A model generated the notes under the pieces. It saw only the letters and a program-made list of their open reading frames with translations, was not told the DNA's origin and did not search any database. From assembly GCF_001667505.1 (NCBI RefSeq), contig NZ_LZHZ01000067.1:62001-126000 (forward strand): DNA of 64,000 nucleotides. The letters are read 5' to 3'. The DNA is from Mycobacterium sp. ACS1612 (GTDB lineage Bacteria > Actinomycetota > Actinomycetes > Mycobacteriales > Mycobacteriaceae). This document shows, piece after piece, positions 24,531-32,986 of the stretch. The translations under genes were made by a program, and so were the position numbers. The stretch's first letter is position 1; every line of letters begins with the position of its first letter.

Positions 24531-25679
24531 ATGACGTCACCGAGTGGGCCACCGCAGGGCGCTGGGGGTTATTCCGGACAGGCGCCGACCCAGGCCTACA
24601 ACCCCGGGACCCCCGGCACGCATGCAGCGCCGCCGACCAACGGAGGTCTGCAACAAGAGGTCCACACCCTCGAGCGCGCCATCTTCGAGGTCAAGCGGAT
24701 CATCGTCGGCCAGGACCAGTTGGTCGAGCGAATGCTGGTCGGCCTGCTCGCCAAGGGGCACGTGCTGCTCGAAGGTGTGCCCGGCGTGGCCAAGACGCTG
24801 GCCGTCGAAACATTCGCCAAGGTGGTCGGCGGAACCTTCGCCCGCATCCAGTTCACCCCGGACCTGGTGCCCACCGACATCATCGGCACCCGCATCTATC
24901 GGCAGGGCAAAGAGGAGTTCGACATCGAACTCGGCCCTGTGGTGGTCAACTTCCTGCTCGCCGACGAGATCAACCGCGCACCCGCCAAGGTGCAGTCGGC
25001 GCTGCTCGAGGTGATGGCCGAGCGCAAGATCTCGATCGGCGGCAAGACCTTCCCGCTGCCGGCGCCGTTCCTGGTGATGGCCACGCAGAACCCCATCGAG
25101 CAGGAGGGTGTCTACGCGCTGCCAGAAGCCCAGCGGGATCGCTTCCTGTTCAAGCTCAACATCGACTACCCGTCGCCGGAAGAGGAGCGCGAGATCGTCT
25201 ACCGGATGGGCGTCAAGCCGCCGGAACCCAAGCAGATCCTGGCGCCCGGTGACCTGCTGCGCCTTCAAGACGTGGCGGCCAACACCTTCGTGCATCACGC
25301 GCTCGTTGATTACGTGGTGCGCGTCGTCACCGCGACCCGCGCGCCGGAGAAGTTCGGCATGCCCGACGCCAAGGCGTGGATCGCCTACGGCGCCTCACCG
25401 CGTGCGTCGCTCGGCATCATCGCGGCATCCCGCGCGCTGGCGTTGGTGCGTGGCCGCGACTACGTGATCCCCCAAGACGTCGTCGAGGTCATCCCCGACG
25501 TGCTGCGCCACCGCCTCGTGCTGACCTACGACGCGCTGGCTGACGAGATCTCCGCGGAGACCGTGATCAACCGGATCCTGCAGACCGTCGCGCTGCCTCA
25601 GGTGAACGCCATTCCGCAGCAAGGACATTCGGTGCCGCCGGTGATGCCCACCGCAGCGGCCGCCGCCGGTAATCGGTGA
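24531..25679 (+). CDS. moxR1: MoxR-family AAA+ ATPase
   Basis: Chaperone-like AAA+ ATPase of 382 residues. A Pro/Gly-rich N-terminus (about 35 residues) precedes the ATPase with Walker A GVPGVAKT near residue 84 and Walker B LLADEINRA near 144, then the sensor segment MATQNPIEQEG. MoxR proteins work with DUF58 and VWA proteins encoded next to them, as here, and are thought to insert cofactors or remodel complexes. The MTSPSG start at ATG 24531 has GGAAGGA upstream. The stop overlaps the DUF58 start. Confidence 0.9.
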   Translation: MTSPSGPPQGAGGYSGQAPTQAYNPGTPGTHAAPPTNGGLQQEVHTLERAIFEVKRIIVGQDQLVERMLVGLLAKGHVLLEGVPGVAKTLAVETFAKVVGGTFARIQFTPDLVPTDIIGTRIYRQGKEEFDIELGPVVVNFLLADEINRAPAKVQSALLEVMAERKISIGGKTFPLPAPFLVMATQNPIEQEGVYALPEAQRDRFLFKLNIDYPSPEEEREIVYRMGVKPPEPKQILAPGDLLRLQDVAANTFVHHALVDYVVRVVTATRAPEKFGMPDAKAWIAYGASPRASLGIIAASRALALVRGRDYVIPQDVVEVIPDVLRHRLVLTYDALADEISAETVINRILQTVALPQVNAIPQQGHSVPPVMPTAAAAAGNR

Positions 25680-26623
25680 CTACCTCGAGGCGAGGGGTCG
25701 ATCTTCCGTCGCTCAAGCGCGGGGAGATCCGTGATCCCGCGCTGACGGCAGCTCTGAGAAAACTCGAGCTGACCGTGCGCCGCAAACTCGACGGGGTGCT
25801 GCACGGTGACCACCTCGGGCTGTTGCCCGGCCCGGGTTCGGAGCCGGGGGAGTCGCGGCTGTATCAACCCGGCGACGACGTCCGGCGGATGGACTGGTCG
25901 GTGACCGCGCGCACGACGCACCCGCACGTGCGTCAGATGATCGCCGACCGTGAGCTCGAGACGTGGCTGGTGGTCGACATGTCCGCCAGCCTGGACTTCG
26001 GCACCACCGGCTGCGAGAAGCGCGATCTGGCGGTGGCTGCGGCGGCCGCCATCACCTTCCTCAACAGCGGCGGCGGCAACCGGATCGGCGCCATCATCGC
26101 CAACGGCGACTCGGTGCGCCGGGTGCCCGCGTTGTCGGGGCGCATGCACGAGCAGGAACTGCTGCGCACGATCGCCACGATGCCCAAGGCGCCGCCCGGG
26201 GTCCGTGGCGACCTGGCCGCCGCCATCGATGCGCTGCGCAGGCCGGAGCGCCGACGCGGCATGGCGGTGATCATCAGCGACTTCCTCGGCCCGATCAACT
26301 GGATGCGCCCGCTGCGGGCGATCGCGGGCAGGCACGAGGTGCTCGGCATCGAAGTTCTCGACCCGCGCGACGTCGAACTGCCACCCGTCGGCGACGTCAT
26401 CCTGCAGGACACCGAGACCGGGGTCACCCGCGAGTTCACCATCGACGAGCAGCTGCGCGACGACTTCGAGAAGGCGGCGGCGGCGCATCGTGCCGAGGTC
26501 GCCCGCACGCTGCGGCGCTGTGACGCCCCGCTGCTGTCGCTCCGCACCGACAGGGACTGGATTGCCGACGTCGTCCGGTTCGTCGCCAACCGCCGCCGCG
26601 GAGCGCTTGCCGGGCTGGGTTAA
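25676..26623 (+). CDS. DUF58 domain protein of the MoxR module
   Basis: A 315-residue soluble protein with the DUF58 hallmark: YQPGDDVRRMDWSVTAR near residue 62, followed by a degenerate von Willebrand A fold containing VVDMSAS near residue 100. DUF58 proteins are partners of MoxR ATPases. GTG 25676 overlaps the moxR stop (GTGA). The last residues are basic. It corresponds to Rv1480. Confidence 0.88.
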   Translation: MTTSRRGVDLPSLKRGEIRDPALTAALRKLELTVRRKLDGVLHGDHLGLLPGPGSEPGESRLYQPGDDVRRMDWSVTARTTHPHVRQMIADRELETWLVVDMSASLDFGTTGCEKRDLAVAAAAAITFLNSGGGNRIGAIIANGDSVRRVPALSGRMHEQELLRTIATMPKAPPGVRGDLAAAIDALRRPERRRGMAVIISDFLGPINWMRPLRAIAGRHEVLGIEVLDPRDVELPPVGDVILQDTETGVTREFTIDEQLRDDFEKAAAAHRAEVARTLRRCDAPLLSLRTDRDWIADVVRFVANRRRGALAGLG

Positions 26624-26646
26624 ACCAACGAAATGACAACTGGCGC

Positions 26647-27654
26647 ATGACATTACCGTTGCTCGGTCCGATGACGCTGTCGGGATTCGAACACGCCTGG
26701 TTTTTCCTGTTCCTGATCGCCGTCGCCGCAATCGTCGCGCTGTACGTGCTGGTGCAGGTGGCCAGGCACCGGCGGATGCTGCGGTTCGCTAACATGGAGT
26801 TGCTGGAAAGCGTTGCGCCCAAACGGCCTTCGCGCTGGCGACATCTGCCTGCGATCCTGTTGGTGGCCGCACTGCTGATGTTCACCGTGGCGATGGCGGG
26901 GCCGACGCACGACGTCCGGATTCCGCGCAACCGCGCGGTGGTGATGTTGGTGATCGACGTGTCGCAGTCGATGCGGGCAACCGACGTGTCCCCGAACCGT
27001 CTCGCCGCGGCGCAGGAGGCCGCCAAGCAATTCGCCGATCAACTCACGCCAGGCATCAATCTGGGGTTGATCGCGTACGCGGGCACGGCGACCGTGCTGG
27101 TATCGCCGACGACAAACCGGGAGGCGTCGAAGGCTGCGATCGACAAGCTCCAACTGGCCGACCGCACCGCGACGGGGGAAGGCATCTTCACCGCGCTGCA
27201 GGCCATCGCCACCGTCGGCGCGGTGATCGGCGGCGGTGACGAACCGCCGCCCGCCCGCATCGTGCTGATGTCCGACGGCAAGGAGACGGTGCCGTCGAAC
27301 CCGGACAACCCGAAGGGCGCCTACACCGCCGCGCGCACCGCCAAGGACCAGGGGGTGCCGATCTCGACGGTGTCGTTCGGCACGCCGTACGGCTACGTCG
27401 AGATCAACGATCAGCGGCAGCCGGTGCCGGTTGACGACGAGATGCTCAAGAGAATCGCCGAACTGTCCGGTGGCGAGGCCTACACCGCGTCGAGCCTGGA
27501 GCAACTCAAGGAGGTCTTCACCAACCTGCAGGAGCAGATCGGCTACGAAACCCGCAAGGGTGACGCGAGCGCGGGCTGGCTGCGGCTGGGCGCGCTGGTG
27601 CTGGCGCTCTCAGCGCTGGCGGCCATGCTGATCAACCGCCGACTACCCAACTGA
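26647..27654 (+). CDS. VWA-domain membrane protein, first copy
   Basis: BatA-like membrane protein of 335 residues. Membrane segments lie near residues 18-38 and 57-78 and at the C-terminus (about 311-330), with a von Willebrand A domain between them facing outside or the cytoplasm depending on topology. The MIDAS motif VIDVSQSM is near residue 100 and MSDGKE near 210. It is part of the MoxR-DUF58-VWA module. The next gene is a tandem copy with the same length. Confidence 0.88.
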   Translation: MTLPLLGPMTLSGFEHAWFFLFLIAVAAIVALYVLVQVARHRRMLRFANMELLESVAPKRPSRWRHLPAILLVAALLMFTVAMAGPTHDVRIPRNRAVVMLVIDVSQSMRATDVSPNRLAAAQEAAKQFADQLTPGINLGLIAYAGTATVLVSPTTNREASKAAIDKLQLADRTATGEGIFTALQAIATVGAVIGGGDEPPPARIVLMSDGKETVPSNPDNPKGAYTAARTAKDQGVPISTVSFGTPYGYVEINDQRQPVPVDDEMLKRIAELSGGEAYTASSLEQLKEVFTNLQEQIGYETRKGDASAGWLRLGALVLALSALAAMLINRRLPN

Positions 27655-27659
27655 GGCCC

Positions 27660-28667
27660 ATGACACTTCCATTGCTCGGACCGATGACGCTGACGGGCTT
27701 CGACCACGTCTGGTACTTCCTGTTCCTGTTCGTGGTGGCCGGACTCGTCGTGCTGTACCTCGCGATGCAGCGCTCGCGGCGCAAGCGACTGCAGCAGTTC
27801 GCCAACACCGAGTTGCTGGAAAGCGTTGCGCCCAAACGGCCTTCGCGCTGGCGCCATCTGGCGACGGTGCTGCTGATCGTGTCGCTGGTGTCGTTCACCA
27901 TCGCGATGGCCGGGCCGACGCACGACGTCCGGATTCCGCGCAACCGCGCCGTGGTGATGTTGGTGATCGACGTGTCGCAGTCGATGCGGGCCACCGACAT
28001 CGAGCCGAGCCGGATGGCCGCCGCCCAGGAGGCGGCCAAGCAGTTCGTCGACCAGATGACGCCCGGCATCAACCTCGGGCTCATCTCCTATGCGGGCACG
28101 GCGACCGTGCTGGTGTCGCCGACCACCAACCGCGACGCGTCCAAGAACGCGATCGACAAGCTGCAGGTGGCCGACCGCACCGCGACCGGCGAGGCGATCT
28201 TCACCGCACTGCAGGCCATCAACACCGTCGGCGCGGTGATCGGCGGCGGTGACACGCCGCCGCCCGCCCGCATCGTGCTGATGTCCGACGGCAAAGAGAC
28301 CGTGCCGTCGAACCCGGACAATCCCAAGGGCGCCTACACCGCCGCGCGCACCGCGAAAGATCAAGGCGTCGGCATTTCCACGGTCGCCTTCGGCACCCCG
28401 TACGGCTACGTCGAGATGAACGATCAGCGCACCCCCGTGCCGGTGGACGACGAGATGCTCAAGAAGATCGCCCAGCTGTCGAACGGCCAGTCCTACACCG
28501 CGGACAGCCTCGAACAGCTCAAGGAGGTCTTCACCAACCTGCAGGAGCAGATCGGCTATGAGACCCGCAAGGGCGATGCCAGCGCGGGCTGGCTGCGACT
28601 GGGTGCGTTCGTGTTGGCGCTGGCCGCGGTTGCGGCGCTGCTGATCAACCGCAGGCTGCCGAACTAA
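27660..28667 (+). CDS. VWA-domain membrane protein, second tandem copy
   Basis: Paralogue of the preceding gene with identical length (335 residues), the same N-terminus MTLPLLGPMTL, the same MIDAS motif and identical stretches such as ELLESVAPKRPSRWRHL and GPTHDVRIPRN. The most different parts are the first membrane segment and scattered residues of the VWA domain. It begins 5 nt after the first copy ends, so the two are probably co-translated. M. tuberculosis has a single gene here (Rv1481). Confidence 0.88.
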   Translation: MTLPLLGPMTLTGFDHVWYFLFLFVVAGLVVLYLAMQRSRRKRLQQFANTELLESVAPKRPSRWRHLATVLLIVSLVSFTIAMAGPTHDVRIPRNRAVVMLVIDVSQSMRATDIEPSRMAAAQEAAKQFVDQMTPGINLGLISYAGTATVLVSPTTNRDASKNAIDKLQVADRTATGEAIFTALQAINTVGAVIGGGDTPPPARIVLMSDGKETVPSNPDNPKGAYTAARTAKDQGVGISTVAFGTPYGYVEMNDQRTPVPVDDEMLKKIAQLSNGQSYTADSLEQLKEVFTNLQEQIGYETRKGDASAGWLRLGAFVLALAAVAALLINRRLPN

Positions 28668-28673
28668 GGCGAT

Positions 28674-28697
28674 TTCTTAAGAATGTGCCCCAGGCAC
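28674..28697. promoter_or_regulatory. Two inverted repeats in the fabG1-inhA promoter
   Basis: TTCTTAAGAA (28674-28683) is a perfect 10-bp palindrome at the expected -35 position, and GTGCC-CCA-GGCAC (28685-28697) is a perfect 5-bp-arm repeat directly upstream of the -10 box. Together they look like operator sites for control of the FAS-II genes. No regulator can be named from the sequence. Confidence 0.45.
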
Positions 28698-28703
28698 TAA
28701 GTT
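28698..28703 (+). promoter_or_regulatory. -10 box of the predicted leaderless fabG1-inhA promoter
   Basis: TAAGTT ends 7 nt before ATG 28711. This is the region equivalent to the promoter where isoniazid-resistance mutations arise in M. tuberculosis. It supports the short FabG1 N-terminus. Confidence 0.55.
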
Positions 28704-28710
28704 GGCCTGC

Positions 28711-29427
28711 ATGCCCGAATTCGTGTCGCGCTCCGTGCTGGTGACCGGTGGAAACCGTGGCATCGGACTGGCCATTTCCCAACGGCTTGCCGCCGACGGT
28801 CACAAGGTCGCGGTCACCCACCGTGGCTCCGGTGCGCCCGAGGGGCTGTTCGGTGTCGAGTGTGACGTCACCGACAACGCCGCCGTGGACCGCGCTTTCT
28901 CCGAGGTCGAGGCGCACCAGGGGGCGGTCGAGGTGCTGGTGTCCAACGCCGGTATCTCCAAGGATGCGTTCCTGATCCGGATGACCGAGGAGCGGTTCGA
29001 AGAGGTCATCAACGCCAACCTCACCGGCGCTTTCCGGGTGGCGCAGCGGGCGTCGCGCAGCATGCAGCGCAAGCGCTTCGGTCGGATCATCTTCATCGGA
29101 TCGGTGTCGGGCATGTGGGGCATCGGCAATCAGGCCAACTACGCGGCCGCCAAGGCCGGGCTGATCGGCATGGCCCGCTCGATCTCCAGGGAGCTGTCCA
29201 AGGCCGGAGTGACCGCCAATGTGGTGGCGCCCGGCTACATCGACACGGAGATGACGCGCGCGCTGGACGAACGGATCCAGCAGGGCGCATTGGAGTTCAT
29301 CCCTGCCAAGCGGGTCGGCACCGCCGAGGAGGTCGCCGGGGCGGTCAGCTTCCTGGCGTCCGAGGACGCCAGCTACATCGCAGGCGCGGTGATCCCGGTC
29401 GACGGCGGCATGGGCATGGGCCACTAG
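28711..29427 (+). CDS. fabG1: 3-oxoacyl-ACP reductase FabG1 (MabA)
   Basis: NADPH-dependent beta-ketoacyl-ACP reductase of the mycolic-acid FAS-II system, 238 residues, short-chain dehydrogenase fold. The cofactor motif TGGNRGIG is near residue 11, the catalytic Ser in GSVSG near 131 and Tyr-x3-Lys in NYAAAKAG near 144. The N-terminus (MPEFVSRSVLVTGG) is about 9 residues shorter than in M. tuberculosis; TTG 28702 is a possible longer start but the -10 box favours ATG 28711. It is the first gene of the fabG1-inhA-hemH unit. Confidence 0.95.
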   Translation: MPEFVSRSVLVTGGNRGIGLAISQRLAADGHKVAVTHRGSGAPEGLFGVECDVTDNAAVDRAFSEVEAHQGAVEVLVSNAGISKDAFLIRMTEERFEEVINANLTGAFRVAQRASRSMQRKRFGRIIFIGSVSGMWGIGNQANYAAAKAGLIGMARSISRELSKAGVTANVVAPGYIDTEMTRALDERIQQGALEFIPAKRVGTAEEVAGAVSFLASEDASYIAGAVIPVDGGMGMGH

Positions 29428-29442
29428 AAAGGAAACCAGGAC

Positions 29443-30252
29443 ATGGCAGGACTTCTTGAAGGCAAGCGCATCCTCGTCACGGGGATCATCACCGACTCGT
29501 CGATCGCGTTCCACATCGCGAAGGTGGCGCAGGAGGCCGGCGCCGAACTGGTGCTCACCGGTTTCGACCGGATGAAGCTCATCCAACGCATCGCCGACCG
29601 CCTCCCGGAGAAGGCGCCGCTGCTGGAACTCGACGTGCAGAACGACGAGCACCTCAATTCGCTCGCCGACCGGGTGCTCGAGGTGATCGGGCAGGGCAAC
29701 AAGCTCGACGGCGTGGTGCACTCGATCGGCTACATGCCGCAGACCGGGATGGGCATCAACCCGTTCTTCGATGCGCCTTATGAGGACGTCGCCAAGGGCA
29801 TCCACATCTCCGCGTACTCCTACGCCTCACTGGCGAAAGCGCTGCTGCCCATCATGAATCCCGGTGGCGGCATCGTCGGAATGGACTTCGACCCGACCCG
29901 CGCGATGCCCGCCTACAACTGGATGACCGTGGCCAAGAGCGCGCTGGAGTCGGTGAACCGGTTCGTCGCACGGGAAGCCGGCAAGTACGGTGTGCGGTCG
30001 AATCTCGTTGCAGCAGGGCCGATCCGGACCCTGGCGATGAGCGCGATCGTCGGTGGGGCGCTCGGCGAGGAAGCCGGTGCCCAGATGCAGCTGCTCGAAG
30101 AGGGCTGGGACCAGCGCGCCCCGATCGGCTGGAACATGAAGGATCCGACGCCGGTGGCCAAGACGGTGTGCGCACTGTTGTCCGACTGGCTGCCCGCCAC
30201 CACCGGCACCGTCGTCTACGCCGACGGCGGCGCCAGCACGCAGCTGCTCTAG
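29443..30252 (+). CDS. inhA: Enoyl-ACP reductase InhA
   Basis: NADH-dependent enoyl-ACP reductase of FAS-II and target of isoniazid and ethionamide; 269 residues, the same length as in M. tuberculosis. Tyr158 and Lys165 of the active site are present, and Ile21 and Ser94, the residues changed in resistant strains, are wild type. An AAAGGA ribosome site lies upstream of ATG 29443. It follows fabG1 by 15 nt and precedes ferrochelatase by 10 nt. Confidence 0.97.
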   Translation: MAGLLEGKRILVTGIITDSSIAFHIAKVAQEAGAELVLTGFDRMKLIQRIADRLPEKAPLLELDVQNDEHLNSLADRVLEVIGQGNKLDGVVHSIGYMPQTGMGINPFFDAPYEDVAKGIHISAYSYASLAKALLPIMNPGGGIVGMDFDPTRAMPAYNWMTVAKSALESVNRFVAREAGKYGVRSNLVAAGPIRTLAMSAIVGGALGEEAGAQMQLLEEGWDQRAPIGWNMKDPTPVAKTVCALLSDWLPATTGTVVYADGGASTQLL

Positions 30253-30262
30253 ATGGAGGCCG

Positions 30263-31276
30263 ATGAGCGCTCGCGCGAAGAGCATTGACCTTGACGCGCT
30301 TCTGCTCCTGTCGTTCGGCGGGCCGGAGGCGCCCGAACACGTGATGCCGTTCCTGGAGAACGTCACCCGGGGCCGCGGCATCCCCCGCGAACGACTGCAA
30401 TCGGTCGCCGAGCACTACCTGCACTTCGGTGGTGTCTCGCCGATCAACGGCATCAACCGCGAACTGATCGCCGCGATCGAAGCCGAGATCGACCTGCCGG
30501 TGTACTTCGGTAATCGGAACTGGGAACCCTACGTCGAGGACACGGTTGTTGCCATGCGCGACAACGGGGTTCGCCGCGCCGCGGTGTTCGCGACCTCAGC
30601 GTGGGGTGGCTACTCCAGTTGCACGCAGTACGTCGAGGACATCGCCCGAGCCAGGGCCGCAGCGGGTGACGGGGCACCGGAGTTGGTGAAGCTGCGTCAG
30701 TTCTTCGACCATCCGTTGTTCGTGGAGATGTTCGCCGAGGGCATCGCATCGTCCAAGCAGACGATGCCCGACGACGCGCGCCTGGTGTTCACGGCGCATT
30801 CCATTCCGCTGGCGGCCCGAAACCGTTGTGGCGCAGACCTGTACAGCCGTCAGGTGGGCTATGCGTCGGGTCTGGTGGCCGCCGCCGCGGGCTACGACGA
30901 CTACGACCAGGTATGGCAGTCGCGCTCGGGCCCGCCACAGGTGCCCTGGCTGGAACCCGACATCGGCGATCACCTGTCGGCACTGGCGGAAAGCGGCACC
31001 ACGGCGGTGATCGTCTGTCCGATCGGTTTTGTCTCCGACCACATCGAGGTGGTGTGGGACCTGGACCACGAGTCGGCACAGCAGGCGGCCGACCTCGGCA
31101 TCGCATTTGCGAGGGCAGCGACCCCGAACGCAGATCCGCGGTTCGCTCGGCTAGTTGCCGACTTGATCGACGAGGTGGCCGCAGGCCGAGAACCGTCGAG
31201 GGTGCCGGGACCGGATGCGCCGCCGCTACAGGGCTTTTCGGTCGACGGCGTGGTTTGCACGTCGAACTGCAGCTAG
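30263..31276 (+). CDS. hemH: Ferrochelatase
   Basis: Inserts iron into a porphyrin in late heme synthesis (coproporphyrin type in actinobacteria); 337 residues, also named hemZ in M. tuberculosis. The conserved SFGGPE motif is near the N-terminus and the catalytic His lies in FTAHSIPLA near residue 178. The C-terminal VCTSNCS carries Cys residues that ligate a [2Fe-2S] cluster in mycobacterial ferrochelatases, which ties it to the SUF system. GGAGG precedes ATG 30263. Confidence 0.94.
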   Translation: MSARAKSIDLDALLLLSFGGPEAPEHVMPFLENVTRGRGIPRERLQSVAEHYLHFGGVSPINGINRELIAAIEAEIDLPVYFGNRNWEPYVEDTVVAMRDNGVRRAAVFATSAWGGYSSCTQYVEDIARARAAAGDGAPELVKLRQFFDHPLFVEMFAEGIASSKQTMPDDARLVFTAHSIPLAARNRCGADLYSRQVGYASGLVAAAAGYDDYDQVWQSRSGPPQVPWLEPDIGDHLSALAESGTTAVIVCPIGFVSDHIEVVWDLDHESAQQAADLGIAFARAATPNADPRFARLVADLIDEVAAGREPSRVPGPDAPPLQGFSVDGVVCTSNCS

Positions 31277-31637
31277 CGAATTTCGGCCAGCCCGACCGGG
31301 CGGAGCAATCTATCGGCCTTTGCGCACAGACCGGCGATCACCATACCCACGCAACATCGCGGTCGGTTGCTGGATTTTTGCGACGACAACGAAATCCCTT
31401 TATTTCGTTTCTTCGGCCAGCCGACAAAGATTGCGCAGTCATCGTGTCGCGTATTTGTCGTTTCGAACGTCGCGGTAGGGATATGCCGAAACAGCTAATT
31501 ATTTTCCGCGTCAATTACTTGACTGCGCAATTATCTATGCACTTACGGCTCAGGAGTGCGGGGGATTCCGCCGACCCACAGCAGATTTTCAGCTACTTTC
31601 TGGCACATCGTCAGTTAACTTCTGTCCGGGGGTCATC
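31277..31637. other. 361-nt intergenic region with inverted repeats
   Basis: No convincing gene is seen here. The region is visibly more AT-rich than its surroundings. It holds a hairpin, AACGAAAT-N6-ATTTCGTT at 31388-31409, which could end the fabG1-inhA-hemH transcript. It also holds a long-range inverted repeat, ATTGCGCAGTCA at 31430-31441 and its complement at 31520-31531, separated by 78 nt. The downstream part must contain the promoter of the GjpA-like gene, but I cannot pick out a -10 box with confidence. Confidence 0.6.
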
Positions 31638-32984
31638 ATGCAACTCAGCCTCAAGCCGTACGTCACGAATGGCATCGTCATTGCTGGTGCAGCCGCCCTA
31701 GTCGCCGCACCCATCACCATTTCGCCGCCCGATATCAGCCAGCCCCTCGCCATCGCTGAGCGAACGATAGCCGTCGAGCAGAAGGCGTTTGTCAACGATT
31801 TGCTCGACGCGTTCGCGCTCGTGGCGGACGCCACCGGCGAGACCATTAGCAACGCGATTTACTTTGTCGGGGTGGAGCCCAACTTCGAGGCTCGCTGGGC
31901 GCAGGCGCTGATTCAGAACCCGGGATTGGTGGCGAGTATTGCAAGTGGCGTCGTCACGCTGGAACTGCTCGACCTCCTGGGCATACCGTCTCCCTTGATC
32001 GGTGCGCTCACCAGTTTGCTCCCGGCGCAGTTGGGTCAACCCATCGCGGACGCATACGACGCGTTGTTCGAATTCATCGATCCGGGTCGATTGGGCGGCC
32101 TGCTGCCGGATCCGACCGACGGGATCAATGCCATCAACGCGGCGCTGCTCCCGCCGCTCGTCGACAGTTTCACGAACGGAATCGTTACCGCGTTCGACAG
32201 CGTCGGCGTATCGATCTGGGGCGGCTTGGGATTCGTCGGCCAGGCGCCCAACGCGCTGCTGAGTGTCGCGCAATCGGCCATCGCCGACCCCGGCGATATT
32301 CCCGGGCTGGCCAGCTTCCTCGCGTACAGCTTGATAAACCCCTTCTCGAACCCCGTTCCGATCGACTCGGTCTACTCGCTCGCGATCGAGCCTCTCATCG
32401 ACGGCGTGATCAACACCGCCGTGCCGCCCATCGGTGGTCTTGTCGCTGCCGTCAAGAACGGGCTCGACGGCGCATTGACGGCCGTGCTGAATGCGCTGCC
32501 CGCGCCCGTGGCCCCGTCGCCGTTCGTCTCGCCGTTGCGGGCGCCGGCGAATGACGTGTCGAGCGCCGAAGTGGTCCCGGCGGACAACGCTCGGGTGGTC
32601 AACGTTGCGGTCGCCGACACATCAGTCGCGGACCCCGAAAAGGATTATGTCAAGGATCCCGGCGATACCGGCGGCGACGTGAAAGCCGCGTCGGCGCAAC
32701 AGGATCCGCCCGAGGCCGATGATCCGGGCACAACGACGAACAAAGCGCGCGCCAACGGGCATGTGCGACTGAACGTGAAGAAGGTCAACCCGTTGGTCGG
32801 CAAGCTCGATGACACGAAGACGGTCAGTGCGGATCCGTCGAATCAGGCGGACTCCGACACGCCCGAAATCGTGAGCCCGGTGAACGCGGGCGCCGGCAGC
32901 CCGGACACCGAAGGCGCACCGGACAACAGCGTCGACGGCGAGCACACCACCGAGAATGCCGACGCCGGCCAGGACGCCAAATAG
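31638..32984 (+). CDS. GjpA-like exported protein (putative outer-membrane porin family)
   Basis: A 448-residue protein with an N-terminal signal-like hydrophobic stretch (MQLSLKPYVTNGIVIAGAAA, then APITISPPD) typical of the family annotated as outer membrane porin GjpA after Gordonia jacobaea. Residues about 40-290 are hydrophobic and Gly/Pro/Leu-rich without regular helices. The C-terminal about 140 residues are acidic and disordered (repeated Asp, Pro, Ala). Porin function has been claimed for the Gordonia protein but is inferred here. A GGGGG ribosome site precedes ATG. It is absent from this place in M. tuberculosis. Confidence 0.65.
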   Translation: MQLSLKPYVTNGIVIAGAAALVAAPITISPPDISQPLAIAERTIAVEQKAFVNDLLDAFALVADATGETISNAIYFVGVEPNFEARWAQALIQNPGLVASIASGVVTLELLDLLGIPSPLIGALTSLLPAQLGQPIADAYDALFEFIDPGRLGGLLPDPTDGINAINAALLPPLVDSFTNGIVTAFDSVGVSIWGGLGFVGQAPNALLSVAQSAIADPGDIPGLASFLAYSLINPFSNPVPIDSVYSLAIEPLIDGVINTAVPPIGGLVAAVKNGLDGALTAVLNALPAPVAPSPFVSPLRAPANDVSSAEVVPADNARVVNVAVADTSVADPEKDYVKDPGDTGGDVKAASAQQDPPEADDPGTTTNKARANGHVRLNVKKVNPLVGKLDDTKTVSADPSNQADSDTPEIVSPVNAGAGSPDTEGAPDNSVDGEHTTENADAGQDAK

Positions 32985-32986
32985 CG

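Noticed and set aside
30826..31701. Plus-strand frame crossing the end of hemH into the intergenic gap
   Set aside because: Out of frame with hemH and with no protein-like sequence in the gap.
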